Of a stretch of DNA of 38,298 nucleotides, positions 16,254 through 25,227 are shown piece by piece. This stretch comes from Anaerolineales bacterium (GTDB lineage Bacteria; Chloroflexota; Anaerolineae; Anaerolineales; Villigracilaceae). Position numbers and translations under genes: made by a program. The notes beneath the pieces were generated by a model. It was not told where the DNA came from. It saw nothing but the letters and a program-made list of their open reading frames with translations, and ran no database searches. Every line of letters starts with the position of its first letter. Position 1 is the stretch's first letter. The stretch covers positions 1-38,298 of the forward strand of contig JAJTXU010000016.1 of the NCBI GenBank assembly GCA_021462845.1. The letters are read 5' to 3'.

Positions 16254-16305
16254 TTACCTTGCCCAATCTTTTGGATGCGGAATAACGCCGACTCCGCTAA
16301 TTGAC
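16254..16305. mobile_element. MITE-like element, copy 4 (truncated)
   Basis: TTACCTTGCCCAATC, TTTTGGATGCGGAATAACGC and CGACTCCGCTAATTGACG follow copy 1 (TTACCTTACACAATG, TTTTTGGATGCAGAAAAATG, TGATTCCGCTGATCC) block by block. Only the left half is present. It ends where the coding sequence of the next lipoprotein finishes on the opposite strand. Confidence 0.55.
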
Positions 16306-16308
16306 GGG

Positions 16309-17298
16309 TCAGGGAGTTGCCGTAGCGCTGGGGACGCGCGTCTCACATAACCCCGGCTCGTTGCCTGTTGGTATGAAACCAACCGCCATGCGGCAAGTGT
16401 TATCCAGCTCAAATACTGCCTGAATCGGATAGAAGACTGGGAACTCGGGATCAGCCGCGCCCGCTTGTTCGTGGGTGTAATGATCGCTAAAATCGAATAG
16501 GGCTGGGTTGAGGCAACTTCGTCCCGTCCACATGTTGACCAAATACTCCGGCGTATTTTCCATCAGGGAGCGCTTCATGGCTAATTCGACAATATTCGCA
16601 TCCAGCGGCGATACGCGGACCCACGCTGAATCCGGGTCGTTCCCAATTCCCTGATCAAAGACCAGCGCCTCGAACCCGTTTCCGTCTGCCGCATTTGCAT
16701 CGGTCATCACCGGGGTCATATTGCCCACATCGCCATTGGTGTCGAAGTACACCTGAACGCCTTCGGTAGTCCAGCTTGTGGAGGCGGGGTTGTCAGCGAT
16801 TACCAGCCAATCGCCTTTGCCGTCCAACGTAATATCCAATTGCATGGCGAAGCGGAAAGGCGATCCGTTTGACGCAGAGCGATTCACCACCTGAATGGTG
16901 CCGTACACCCAGGTGTCGTCTTGATAGACGAAGGTGTCGATGATATCCAGCTCGGGAAAATAGGCATCCATTGTCATGCCGTTGAACGGGCGTTCAAACC
17001 GCTCGAAGGTGAAGCGATCCCCGCCGTTAGCCATTTTCTGACTTGCCGTGGCAGAAGAATTTTGATCTCCCGCGTGACTACTGCGATCTGAAGGCAGGGA
17101 GACGGGAATAGTTTGATGCTGGATTGGGGTTTCAGTCGGCGGGGGAGCAGGCGCCGTATCAATGGCCACAGTTAATTCTGTTGCAGGCGGTTGTGTTGGG
17201 GGTGGCGGAGTCGTTTGTGGTGTCCCTAGATTGCACGCGAGCATGGCTGCAATGAGGAACGTCAAAGCCAATACTTTATGCGTTTTTAGTTCGTGCAT
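16309..17298 (-). CDS. predicted lipoprotein, function unknown
   Basis: 329 residues from the ATG at 17298 (GGGAGAAG upstream; an extension would need TTG). Signal MHELKTHKVLALTFLIAAMLAC with lipidated Cys22, then a Pro/Thr-rich linker to about residue 85. The globular part contains DIIDTFVYQDDTWVYGTIQV, MQLDITLDGKGDWLVIADNP and VQVYFDTNGDVGNM, suggesting a beta-sandwich that may bind calcium through Asp/Asn loops; no family is recognised. Four Cys occur in the last third. The C-terminus is ATATP, the same five residues that end the M23 lipoprotein at 28333. It is transcribed divergently from the nar region. Confidence 0.78.
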   Translation of the reverse strand: MHELKTHKVLALTFLIAAMLACNLGTPQTTPPPPTQPPATELTVAIDTAPAPPPTETPIQHQTIPVSLPSDRSSHAGDQNSSATASQKMANGGDRFTFERFERPFNGMTMDAYFPELDIIDTFVYQDDTWVYGTIQVVNRSASNGSPFRFAMQLDITLDGKGDWLVIADNPASTSWTTEGVQVYFDTNGDVGNMTPVMTDANAADGNGFEALVFDQGIGNDPDSAWVRVSPLDANIVELAMKRSLMENTPEYLVNMWTGRSCLNPALFDFSDHYTHEQAGAADPEFPVFYPIQAVFELDNTCRMAVGFIPTGNEPGLCETRVPSATATP

Positions 17299-17425
17299 AA
17301 ACAACTTCTCCCAGGTGGCGAAACGCGCAAGGTTCTACACTGTATTTGCACAACACATGAATATGATTATCGTTACTGAGCCTGCCGGAGCGGAAATTTC
17401 ATAGAACGATCAAGAATTAGCGAGC

Positions 17426-17593
17426 ATGAAAAAGTCGGTGGTTGTGATACCGTTCTTTTTTTCATTCCTCCATTTTGCTGTTCTTGTTTCGCGGGGATTT
17501 GGCGGGTTGATGAAGACATGGAGCGAAGAACTAATCCTTTTAAAAAAAAGAGTGATTCTTAATCACTCTTTTTTCATTCCAAAGGCAGGGTAG
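17426..17593 (+). CDS. possible small membrane-peptide ORF (55 aa), doubtful
   Basis: The ATG at 17426 opens a frame beginning MKKSVVVIPFFFSFLHFAVL, that is two lysines then a hydrophobic stretch, like a signal or membrane segment. It ends at a TAG at 17593. Against it: no Shine-Dalgarno, and the 17544-17574 hairpin lies inside its second half. It may be a small gene, a leader peptide or chance. Confidence 0.2.
   Translation: MKKSVVVIPFFFSFLHFAVLVSRGFGGLMKTWSEELILLKKRVILNHSFFIPKAG
17544..17574 (+). terminator. strong intrinsic terminator-like hairpin
   Basis: AAAAAAGAGTGATT (17544-17557), loop CTT, AATCACTCTTTTTT (17561-17574). It is perfectly paired, with T and A runs in both directions, and sits about 90 bp before the first nar-cluster gene, upstream of both divergent genes. 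It could end a short unseen transcript or serve as an attenuator or insulator for the nar operon. Confidence 0.65.
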
Positions 17594-17664
17594 GGGAGGA
17601 TAGGATTACTTCGCAAATTCAAGTACGCTTAAGGCAAGTTTTGTTCCATTGACCTTGCATAATC

Positions 17665-18054
17665 ATGCCAAAACCACGCGTCTTATTGCTCTGTTCCCAG
17701 TATCTCTTCGGCGAAAGCATGGAGGCGATCTTGCGTTCTGAGGAAGAAGTGGAACTAATCGGTCCATGGAATTTGGGCGATCAGGATATTGTCGAGCGGC
17801 TGGTTGAAGCGCGCCCGTCTGTTGTCGTCATTGCTGATGAGCGCCTACAGAACGAGAAAGCCGCTGAATTGACAACCACCATCATCGAAAAGCATCCGGA
17901 AATATCCATGATTCGTACTGCGTTGAGCGAGAATGTTATTCGAATTGTTTCCACACACACCCTGCCTGCCCGCGGCGATAACCTGCTTGAAACGATCCAC
18001 AGTTGTATCGCCCAAGCCCGGGCGGCAGACAAGTCTGATGATTCAGAAATATAG
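17665..18054 (+). CDS. stand-alone pseudo-receiver (CheY-like) protein at the head of the nar cluster
   Basis: 129 residues with a response-regulator-like pattern: strand PRVLLLCSQYLFGESMEAIL, then VELIGPWNLGDQDIVERLVEARPSVVVIADE, then a final helix LLETIHSCIAQARA. The Asp at position 58 (VVIADE) matches the phosphorylation strand, but the usual acidic pair after the first strand is replaced by Cys-Ser-Gln (residues 10-12), and no Thr-Lys pair is obvious. It has no output domain. It probably cannot be phosphorylated normally and may act by protein contact. It is followed after 19 bp by the cytochrome c gene, so it is likely the first gene of the nar operon. Classification rests on pattern only. 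Confidence 0.7.
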   Translation: MPKPRVLLLCSQYLFGESMEAILRSEEEVELIGPWNLGDQDIVERLVEARPSVVVIADERLQNEKAAELTTTIIEKHPEISMIRTALSENVIRIVSTHTLPARGDNLLETIHSCIAQARAADKSDDSEI

Positions 18055-18073
18055 TAAGGAGTTTGCGAAACCC

Positions 18074-18652
18074 ATGAATACTAGAAGCGGTACGTTTGCA
18101 AAACGAAGACCCCTCGCGGTCATTTCAACTCTTGTGTTCTTACTTTTCGGATGCGCGCCCATAGCTCAGCAGGAGCCCCCGCAACCGGCTTCTGTTCAAG
18201 CCATTGCGGAAGGGAATATTGAAAACGGACGGAAGTTGTTCATGGGCTATGCTCATTTTGAAAATGAGGGACCGCCTTGTATGGGGTGTCATAACCTGGG
18301 CGAAAATGGGATCCTTGGAGGCGGGGCTTTAGGACCCGACCTGACCAATGTATCAAGCGAACGGAACGATATCGAACTTGCTTCGGTACTCTCTAATAAT
18401 AGGTGGACCAAATCGCCTGTCATGGAGCCTATTTACACCCAACACCCCCTCACGGAGAAGGAGCAGGCTGATCTAATCGCCTTCATGAAATCGTCTGCTG
18501 GGGAACCGCAGGAAGATAAGGAGTTGTTGGTGCTGGGTATTAGCATCCTTGCTACGATTGGCGCCGCCATTGTGCTTGGGTTTATCTATCGGAATCGTCT
18601 GCGGAGAATCCGCGCGACGATGGTTGAGGAAGCGGAAAAGGAGTTGTTATGA
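18074..18652 (+). CDS. membrane-anchored monohaem cytochrome c of the nar operon (NarC-like)
   Basis: 192 residues from the ATG at 18074 (AAGGAG 12 bases upstream). Lipoprotein-type signal with lipobox Cys27 (LVFLLFGC). Haem c site CMGCH (Cys69, Cys72, His73), with Met117 (SPVMEP) the likely sixth ligand. Near the end there is a transmembrane helix (about 147-170, [20 protein letters not shown]) and a basic cytoplasmic tail. The haem domain therefore lies outside the cytoplasmic membrane, held at both ends. Its stop overlaps the narG start (ATGA). A cytochrome encoded with nar genes is known from Thermus (NarC) and from some nitrite oxidisers; here it could exchange electrons with NarI. Confidence 0.87.
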   Translation: MNTRSGTFAKRRPLAVISTLVFLLFGCAPIAQQEPPQPASVQAIAEGNIENGRKLFMGYAHFENEGPPCMGCHNLGENGILGGGALGPDLTNVSSERNDIELASVLSNNRWTKSPVMEPIYTQHPLTEKEQADLIAFMKSSAGEPQEDKELLVLGISILATIGAAIVLGFIYRNRLRRIRATMVEEAEKELL

Positions 18653-21600
18653 ACTGGATCAAAGAGATCTCGAACCCGCAAGCGCGGCAGTGGGAGGAGT
18701 TTTATCGCAACCGCTGGCAGCATGACCGTGTGGTACGAAGCACACATGGAGTCAACTGCACGGGCAGTTGCTCGTGGATGATCTATGTGAAAGACGGCAT
18801 CGTCACCTGGGAGATGCAGGCGTTGGACTATCCCATCTTGAAAGCGGACATACCGCCGTACGAGCCGCGCGGATGCCAACGCGGGATTTCGTTCTCGTGG
18901 TATCAGTACAGCCCGATCCGACTCAAGTATCCGTACATGCGCGGCGTGTTATTGGATTTGTGGGAAAAAGCTAAAAGGGAGCACAAAGACCCCGTCGAAG
19001 CGTGGACAGCCGTCGTTGAGAATGAAGCGGCTCGTAAATCCTTTCATCAAGCGCGCGGCAAAGGTGGATTCCGCCGCGTGAAATGGGAAGAAGCGTTGGA
19101 AGTCATCGCCGCTTCAACAATTTACACCATCAAGAAATACGGACCCGACCGCATCATCGGTTTCTCGCCGATCCCCGCCATGTCCATGTTGAGTTATGCG
19201 GGCGGAAGCCGCTTCATGCAAATGCTGGGCGGCGTGAGCATGAGTTTCTACGATTGGTACAGCGACCTGCCGCCCGCCAGCCCCGAAGTGTGGGGCGAGC
19301 AAACGGATGTCGCCGAAAGCGCGGACTGGTACAACTCGAAGTTCATCGCCTCGGTGGGATCGAACATGAGCATGACGCGCACGCCCGATGTGCATTTCGC
19401 CGCCGAGGCGCGTCACAATGGCACGAAGCTGGTTGTGTTCGCGCCTGACTTCAGTCAGGTGGCGAAGTATGCCGATTGGTGGGTGCCTGTTCATGCGGGG
19501 CAGGACGGCGCGTTTTGGATGGCGGTCAATCACGTCATCATGAACGAGTTCCACTATAAAAACCCGACTCCCTACTTTTTAAATTACCTGCGTCAATATT
19601 CCGACGCGCCGTTCCTGGTTGAACTCAACGAAGTGGATGGCAAGTATGTGCCTGGGCAAATGATCCGCGCCGCGCATGTGGAACGAACCAAAGATGTGGA
19701 AAACGGCGAATGGAAATTTTTGGTGTGGGATGAGATCAGCAATGCGCCGCGCATGCCGCAAGGCAGTTTGGGATTCCGTTGGCAACAGCAAAAGGGACAA
19801 TGGAATCTGGAACCGAAAGACGGTTTGGATGGAAGCGAGATTCGTCCGCAGTTAACATTCTTCGGCTCGTCCGATCAACTCTCTGTATCGTTTGCGGAGT
19901 TTGGCGAAGGCAAAACTTTTCAACGCAACATGCCCGTGCGTTACATCGAAACTGCAAGCGGCAAAAAGGCTGTCGTCACAATTTACGATCTGTTGATGGC
20001 GCAATACGGCGTGGGTCGCGGACTCGCAGGCGATTATCCCGCCGATTACAACGATGAAAATTTATCGTACACGCCCGCGTGGCAGGAACGCTACACAGGC
20101 ATCGACCGCCAGACCGTCATTCAATTTGCGCGCGAGTGGGCGACCACCGCTGAAAAGACCGAAGGCAAATGCACGGTCATTATTGGCGCGGGCGTCAATC
20201 ATTGGTATCACAACAATTTAATTTATCGCGCCTGCATCGGCGCGTTGATGCTCACGGGTTGCGTGGGGCGCAACGGTGGCGGATTGAATCATTATGTCGG
20301 TCAGGAAAAACTTGCTCCGATGGCGCCGTGGGCTTCGATCGCTTTTGCATTGGATTGGCAGAAGCCGCCTCGCCAGATGAACTCGCCTTCGTTCCATTAT
20401 GTGAACAGCGATCAATGGCGATACGAACGCCTCTTTACCGACCCTCAGCCTGTTTCTCGACCCTCAGCCGAATCTCACCGCGACATGACTCAAGAGCACA
20501 CGCTCGACGCGCAAGTCCGCGCGGTTCGTATGGGATGGCTCCCATCGTATCCACAGTTCAACGTCAGCTCGCTGGAAATTGTCAGAAAGGCGGAGCAGGC
20601 TGGGGCGAAGTCGGATGCGGAGATCAAGCAGTGGGTGGTTGAGCAATTGAAGTTGGGCAAACTGAAGTTTGCCGTACAGGACCCAGATGCTCCTGAAAAC
20701 TGGCCCCGCTTGTGGTTCATCTGGCGCGGCAATGCGTTGAACGCCAGCGCAAAGGGACAGGAATATTTCTTCAAGCATTATCTCGGCACGCACAACCAAC
20801 TCATTTCGGAGGAAGTGGATAAAAGCACGTTCAAAGAAGTGACCTATCGTGAGGATGCGCCCGAAGGCAAGTTCGATCTGGTGGTGGACATCAACTTCCG
20901 CATGGACACCTCGGCGTTGTATTCGGACATTGTTCTGCCGACCGCGAGTTGGTATGAAAAAGATGACTTGAACACAACCGACATGCACTCGTTCATTCAT
21001 CCGTTGTCTGCCGCGGTGCCGCCCTCATGGGAATCGAAAACGGATTGGGACATTTTCAAAATTCTGGCGGGCAAGGTCAGCGAACTCGCGCAGACTCATT
21101 TACCCGAACCCGTGCGCGATCTGGTTGCGATGCCGCTTCAACACGACACGCCCGCCGAGATGGCGCAGCCGCACATCCGTGACTGGGGCAAGGGCGAATG
21201 TGAACCCATCCCTGGCGTGACCATGCCGAACTTCGTCGTGACCGAGCGCGATTATGTCAATCTGGGCAAACGTTTTATCTCACTGGGACCCAAAGCGCAA
21301 AAGGAAGGTTTTGCCATTCACGGCATTCATTGGAACGCAGACGATCTGTATCAAGAACTACTGGATAACAAGCCAACCACGTCATGGAACGGTCAGAAGT
21401 ATCCATCGTTGGAAATGGCGCGCGATGCGGCGAATGTCATTTTGCATCTCGCGCCTGAGACCAACGGCGAAGTGGCGTACCGCGCTTTCAAAGCCGAAGA
21501 AGAACGCATGGGACTCAAACTCACCGATCTCGCCGAACCGACGCGTGCCTCGCGTGTGTCGTTCAACGACTTGACGCAACAACCGCGACGATTGCTCAAC

Positions 21601-22278
21601 AGTCCCATCTGGTCGGGAATCATGACCGATGGACGCCCATACTCGGCGTACACCCTCAACGTGGACAGACTCGTCCCATGGAGAACTTTAACTGGTCGCC
21701 AGCATTTCTATCTCGACCACGAAGGGTATCTGGCGCACGGCGAACATTTGCCAACGTATAAGCCTCGCCCTGATCACATCGCTTTCGGCGATCTGGATAA
21801 GAGTCACAAAGAAGGCAAGACCGTGCAGTTGAATTACCTCACGCCTCATGCCAAGTGGCACATCCACTCGAACTATTTCGATAACGACCGCATGTTGACC
21901 CTCTCGCGCGGACTCGAACCGTTGTGGATCAGCGAAAAAGATGCAAAAGAGATCGGCATCGTGGATAACGACTGGGTGGAGGCATACAACGATCACGGCA
22001 CGACCGTCACACGCGCCATCGTCAGTGCGCGCATCCCATCGGGAATCTGCATCATCTACCACGCGCCCGAACGAACCGTGAGCGTGCCCAAGTCGCCGAT
22101 GCGCGGCAACAAACGCGCGGGCGGACACAACAGCCCCACGCGCATCCGCCTCAAGTCCATGCTGATGGTCGGCGGCTATGGTCAATTCACCTACGGATTC
22201 AATTACTGGGGTCCGACGGGTGTCAATCGTGACACGTTCATCTTGGTGCGCAAACTGCCTGGCGAGCCAGAGTTCTAA
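18649..22278 (+). CDS. narG: respiratory nitrate reductase alpha subunit (or nitrite oxidoreductase NxrA-like)
   Basis: 1209 residues, close to the roughly 1250 of E. coli NarG, to which it aligns along its length from memory. The N-terminal FS0 cluster ligands are His33, Cys37, Cys41 ([11 protein letters not shown]) and Cys76 (EPRGCQRG). The molybdenum-ligand Asp206 is in [13 protein letters not shown]. Other hallmarks are [32 protein letters not shown] and [17 protein letters not shown]. It binds the bis-MGD cofactor and reduces nitrate to nitrite. No twin-arginine leader is visible, so the active site is predicted to face the cytoplasm. A palindrome matching the 12410-12553 repeats lies within the frame at about 20658-20683. 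Nitrite-oxidising use cannot be excluded. Confidence 0.94.
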   Translation: MNWIKEISNPQARQWEEFYRNRWQHDRVVRSTHGVNCTGSCSWMIYVKDGIVTWEMQALDYPILKADIPPYEPRGCQRGISFSWYQYSPIRLKYPYMRGVLLDLWEKAKREHKDPVEAWTAVVENEAARKSFHQARGKGGFRRVKWEEALEVIAASTIYTIKKYGPDRIIGFSPIPAMSMLSYAGGSRFMQMLGGVSMSFYDWYSDLPPASPEVWGEQTDVAESADWYNSKFIASVGSNMSMTRTPDVHFAAEARHNGTKLVVFAPDFSQVAKYADWWVPVHAGQDGAFWMAVNHVIMNEFHYKNPTPYFLNYLRQYSDAPFLVELNEVDGKYVPGQMIRAAHVERTKDVENGEWKFLVWDEISNAPRMPQGSLGFRWQQQKGQWNLEPKDGLDGSEIRPQLTFFGSSDQLSVSFAEFGEGKTFQRNMPVRYIETASGKKAVVTIYDLLMAQYGVGRGLAGDYPADYNDENLSYTPAWQERYTGIDRQTVIQFAREWATTAEKTEGKCTVIIGAGVNHWYHNNLIYRACIGALMLTGCVGRNGGGLNHYVGQEKLAPMAPWASIAFALDWQKPPRQMNSPSFHYVNSDQWRYERLFTDPQPVSRPSAESHRDMTQEHTLDAQVRAVRMGWLPSYPQFNVSSLEIVRKAEQAGAKSDAEIKQWVVEQLKLGKLKFAVQDPDAPENWPRLWFIWRGNALNASAKGQEYFFKHYLGTHNQLISEEVDKSTFKEVTYREDAPEGKFDLVVDINFRMDTSALYSDIVLPTASWYEKDDLNTTDMHSFIHPLSAAVPPSWESKTDWDIFKILAGKVSELAQTHLPEPVRDLVAMPLQHDTPAEMAQPHIRDWGKGECEPIPGVTMPNFVVTERDYVNLGKRFISLGPKAQKEGFAIHGIHWNADDLYQELLDNKPTTSWNGQKYPSLEMARDAANVILHLAPETNGEVAYRAFKAEEERMGLKLTDLAEPTRASRVSFNDLTQQPRRLLNSPIWSGIMTDGRPYSAYTLNVDRLVPWRTLTGRQHFYLDHEGYLAHGEHLPTYKPRPDHIAFGDLDKSHKEGKTVQLNYLTPHAKWHIHSNYFDNDRMLTLSRGLEPLWISEKDAKEIGIVDNDWVEAYNDHGTTVTRAIVSARIPSGICIIYHAPERTVSVPKSPMRGNKRAGGHNSPTRIRLKSMLMVGGYGQFTYGFNYWGPTGVNRDTFILVRKLPGEPEF
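20656..20683. repeat. GGCAAACT-GA-AGTTTGCC-GTACAGG palindrome within narG
   Basis: Perfect 8-bp arms with a GA centre and the same GTACAGG tail as the intergenic copy ending at about 12553. It encodes GKLKFAVQ in a region where E. coli NarG (from memory) has an equally long segment, so no residues appear to have been added. Confidence 0.5.
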
Positions 22279-22285
22279 TAGATAT

Positions 22286-22381
22286 AAACCTGACAGGTTT
22301 TATCAGGAGTCTGCCCTACGCGATAGATTGCGTTGGCAAGATACACAATAAACGAAATCATCACGGAAACCTGTCAGGTTT
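22286..22381. repeat. 96-bp inverted-repeat element between narG and narH
   Basis: AAACCTGACAGGTTT (22286-22300) and AAACCTGTCAGGTTT (22367-22381) are each palindromic and are inverted copies of each other. They fill most of the 124-bp narG-narH gap, although the other nar junctions overlap. The right copy is followed by TTTAG and could partly terminate or process the transcript. There is no coding capacity. Confidence 0.6.
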
Positions 22382-22402
22382 TTTAGAAAAGGATGTGAAA
22401 TT

Positions 22403-23905
22403 ATGAAAGTTAAATCACAAGTTTCAATGGTATTCCATCTCGATAAATGTATCGGTTGTCACACGTGCAGTATCGCCTGCAAAAATATTTGGACCGACCG
22501 CCCAGGCGCGGAATACATGTGGTGGAACAACGTCGAAACGAAACCTGGCGTTGGTTTCCCCACGCAATGGGAAGATCAGGAAAAATATCACGGCGGCTGG
22601 GAACTGGAAGACAAGCCGAAGAATCCGCAGTTGAAATTAAAACTGCAAAACCGCTTGCAGACGTTTGCCAATCTTTTTTCCAACCCCGCCATGCCCACCA
22701 TGGACGATTACTACGAGCCGTGGACGTATAACTACAACGATCTGTTCAACTCGCCGCTGGGTCCCGACCAGCCGACTGCGCGTCCCATCTCGCGTGTGGA
22801 TGGCAACCCGATAGACATCAAAGCAGGTCCCAACTGGGATGACGATCTCGGCGGCTCGAACATCTATGCGGTGAAAGATCCGTTATTGGCTGATATGAAT
22901 CCCGAAGATCGTCAGCGTCTCTTTTCCATCGAGCAACTTTTTTACTTCTACATGCCGCGCATCTGCAATCACTGTTTGAATGCGGCGTGCGTGGGCGCGT
23001 GTCCATCGGGCGCCATCTACAAACGCGCCGAAGACGGCGTGGTGCTGATCAACCAGGATAAATGCCGCGGCTGGCGCATGTGCGTCTCGGCTTGCCCGTA
23101 TAAGAAGACGTACTACAACTGGTCTACTGGCAAATCTGAAAAATGTATTCTCTGCTACCCGCGCCTCGAAACGGGTCAAGCCCCTGCCTGCTTCCATTCA
23201 TGTGTGGGACGCATCCGTTATTTGGGCGTGCTTCTGTATGATGCGGATCAAATCCCCGACGCGCTCAAAGTGCCAGATGAGCAACTCGTCGAGCGTCAGC
23301 GGGAGATGATCCTCGATCCGTTCGACCCGAAAGTTGTCGCGGCGGCGAAAGAAAGCGGCGTCCCTGACGGCGTGATCGCGGCGGCGCAGAATTCCCCCGT
23401 GTATCGCTACGTTAAAGAATGGGAGTTGGCTCTGCCCCTGCATCCCGAATACCGCACACTACCGATGTTGTTCTACGTCCCGCCACTGTTGCCCGTCCTC
23501 AATGCGACTCAGGAAAACGGCACACAACGCGTCGAAACGGATTTGTTCTCCTCCTTGGAAAAAGCTCGCGTGCCAGTCCGTTACATGTCGCGCACGCTTT
23601 CCGCTGGCAACGATGAACTCGTCATCAAAGCCTACCGCAAGATGATCGCTGTCCGCATTTACAAGCGGCATGAAACCGTCGGCGATGTGACCGCAGAGGA
23701 GGCAAAAGCCGCGCTGGAAAAAGCAGGCATGGGCGCGGAAGAAGCGGAGGCGATCTATCGCCTGACGTCCATCCCCACGTATCAAGAACGCTTCGTCATC
23801 CCGCCCTACAGCCGCGAAGGCGACATCGAAGAAGTGTACGATCCGCAACAACGCAAAGCAGAGACGGGCTTCGGCAGGCGGCAGGCTCCGCAGAGAGGTT
23901 TGTGA
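22403..23905 (+). CDS. narH: respiratory nitrate reductase beta subunit, iron-sulfur protein
   Basis: 500 residues, typical for NarH, which relays electrons from NarI haems to NarG. Four cysteine clusters are visible: C16, C19, C22, C26 (CIGCHTCSIAC); C188, C191, C196, C200 (CNHCLNAACVGACP); C221, C227, C231 with Trp224 in place of a Cys (CRGWRMCVSACP, the usual 3Fe-4S site); and C248, C251, C263, C267. Like NarG it has no export signal. Start ATG at 22403 is preceded by AAAGGATGTG. It is separated from narG by the 96-bp repeat element and followed directly by narJ. Confidence 0.96.
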   Translation: MKVKSQVSMVFHLDKCIGCHTCSIACKNIWTDRPGAEYMWWNNVETKPGVGFPTQWEDQEKYHGGWELEDKPKNPQLKLKLQNRLQTFANLFSNPAMPTMDDYYEPWTYNYNDLFNSPLGPDQPTARPISRVDGNPIDIKAGPNWDDDLGGSNIYAVKDPLLADMNPEDRQRLFSIEQLFYFYMPRICNHCLNAACVGACPSGAIYKRAEDGVVLINQDKCRGWRMCVSACPYKKTYYNWSTGKSEKCILCYPRLETGQAPACFHSCVGRIRYLGVLLYDADQIPDALKVPDEQLVERQREMILDPFDPKVVAAAKESGVPDGVIAAAQNSPVYRYVKEWELALPLHPEYRTLPMLFYVPPLLPVLNATQENGTQRVETDLFSSLEKARVPVRYMSRTLSAGNDELVIKAYRKMIAVRIYKRHETVGDVTAEEAKAALEKAGMGAEEAEAIYRLTSIPTYQERFVIPPYSREGDIEEVYDPQQRKAETGFGRRQAPQRGL

Positions 23906-23907
23906 TC

Positions 23908-24462
23908 ATGTACAAAGATTCGACCGCCTCGCTGTTCGACTCGTTCGCCGCGCTGTTGGAATATCCCTCTTCGGATTTCGGAGAAGAGACTCAACGATGT
24001 TTGGAATTGATGAGGTCTATAAACCCCGAAGCCGCAGAGCTGTGTGAGAAATTCGCCAACGCCATCGAAGGATATTCCCCGCAACGGATGCAGGAGTTGT
24101 TCACCACCACGTTTGACATGCAACCCGTGTGCTATCCGTATGTTGGGTTTCATCTGTACGGTGAAAGTTACAAACGCGGCGCATTCATGGCGCAATTGAA
24201 TGAAGCCTATCATGCCGCTGGATATTCTGCTGAACAGGAATTGCCAGATAATCTTGCAGTGATCCTGCGTTTCATCGGATTCGATTCGGAGAACCGTTAC
24301 AGCGAATTCTCTCAAGCATTGCTCAGTGACGGCGTACTGCCCGCATTGGAAAAAATGCTCAAGGTCTTTGGAGAGGGATCGGAGAATCCATATTTCGCAA
24401 TTCTCTCCGCGTTGAATTTGTTTGCCCTCAACACGCTTGAAAAGGAATTGAGCCATGACTGA
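23908..24462 (+). CDS. narJ: nitrate reductase assembly chaperone NarJ
   Basis: 184 residues. TorD/NarJ-like all-helical chaperone: an N-terminal FAALLEYPSSDFGEE and the central YPYVGFHLYGESYKRGAFMAQL (shown here in two parts, YPYVGFHLYGES and YKRGAFMAQL) matching the HVHGES region of E. coli NarJ, then ELPDNLAVILRFI. It keeps apo-NarG competent for molybdenum cofactor insertion and membrane docking. The ATG at 23908 is preferred (AGAGG 10 bases upstream); a GTG at 23902 overlapping the narH stop is the alternative. It overlaps narI by 8 bases. Confidence 0.91.
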   Translation: MYKDSTASLFDSFAALLEYPSSDFGEETQRCLELMRSINPEAAELCEKFANAIEGYSPQRMQELFTTTFDMQPVCYPYVGFHLYGESYKRGAFMAQLNEAYHAAGYSAEQELPDNLAVILRFIGFDSENRYSEFSQALLSDGVLPALEKMLKVFGEGSENPYFAILSALNLFALNTLEKELSHD

Positions 24463-25129
24463 TATTCTGCTCTTCGTCGTCTTCCCGTATGTGGCGCTCG
24501 CCATCGGGATCGTCGGGACGATCTATCGTTACCTGACCAATCAATATTCGTTCACGAGTTTATCGTCGCAATTCCTCGAAAACGACTTGCAGTTTTGGGG
24601 CTCCACGCTCTGGCATTACGGAATCCTGCCGACCACGCTCATTCACATCGCGGGGTTTACTATCCCTAAAGTTATGGCGGCGGCGCATGGCACGCCTGAA
24701 TTGCTGTATCTCTCCGAGTTGGCTGGGAAAATTCTAGGCATCATGGCGTTGGTCGGCGCGGGCATCTTGCTCTATCGGCGGCTGACTTCTTCTAAAATTC
24801 GCGCGATCACCACGCCTGTAGACTGGATCATATTAAGTTTGTTATTTGCTCAGGTCTTCTTCGGGCTGATCCTTGCCTTCGCCTATCGCTGGGGCGCCGC
24901 CTGGTTTATTTTTACCGCCACACCCTGGATGGACTCGCTGGCTTTATTTCAGCCTGCGCCGCAATTCGTCACTGCCCTGCCTTTGGCGCACAAAGTTCAC
25001 TTCCTCACCGGCTTCCTGTTGTTTGCCCTCATGCCGTTCAGCCGCTTGGTGCATATCGTAACGTTCCCGCTCTCGTATGCATGGCGGAGTTTCCAACTCG
25101 TTATTTGGACGCGGAGAAAGGTCGTCTAG
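24455..25129 (+). CDS. narI: respiratory nitrate reductase gamma subunit, di-haem cytochrome b
   Basis: 224 residues, five predicted membrane helices. Haem ligands can be assigned by the family spacing: His54 and His64 (LWHYGILPTTLIH, 10 apart) and His182 and His200 (VHFLTGFLLF...RLVH, 18 apart), as in E. coli NarI. It takes electrons from quinol, or here possibly from the co-encoded cytochrome c, at the outer face and passes them to NarH. The family C-terminal FSRLVHIVTFPLSY is present. Last gene of the operon; no clear terminator follows before 25228. Confidence 0.95.
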   Translation: MTDILLFVVFPYVALAIGIVGTIYRYLTNQYSFTSLSSQFLENDLQFWGSTLWHYGILPTTLIHIAGFTIPKVMAAAHGTPELLYLSELAGKILGIMALVGAGILLYRRLTSSKIRAITTPVDWIILSLLFAQVFFGLILAFAYRWGAAWFIFTATPWMDSLALFQPAPQFVTALPLAHKVHFLTGFLLFALMPFSRLVHIVTFPLSYAWRSFQLVIWTRRKVV

Positions 25130-25227
25130 GAACGCGCAAATTCATGATTCTCTGATAACCGTATTGGATTCAATGGAGGCGCGGTCTTCATTGATAATTC
25201 GGCTGGATCAGATTGCATCTTGTTATC

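Larger units (their letters stand above)
17299..17664. other. divergent intergenic region between the lipoprotein and the nar cluster
   Basis: 366 bp that must hold promoters in both directions. The only firm structure is the 14-bp perfect hairpin at 17544-17574. I looked for an FNR/NarL-type palindrome (TTGAT-N4-ATCAA and TACYYMT heptamers) upstream of 17665 and saw no convincing site. A 55-codon frame at 17426 is listed separately. Confidence 0.5.

Noticed and set aside
17575-17664. FNR or NarL binding site ahead of the nar cluster
   Set aside because: Looked for TTGAT-N4-ATCAA and paired heptamers; only weak half matches exist, so no site is claimed.
20464-22185. Several 80-180 codon frames on the minus strand within narG
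   Set aside because: They arise from the codon bias of narG; none has a start signal or family resemblance.
18649-25129. Periplasm-facing nitrate reductase as in archaea
   Set aside because: No twin-arginine signal is visible at the N-terminus of NarG, so a cytoplasmic active site is the simpler reading.
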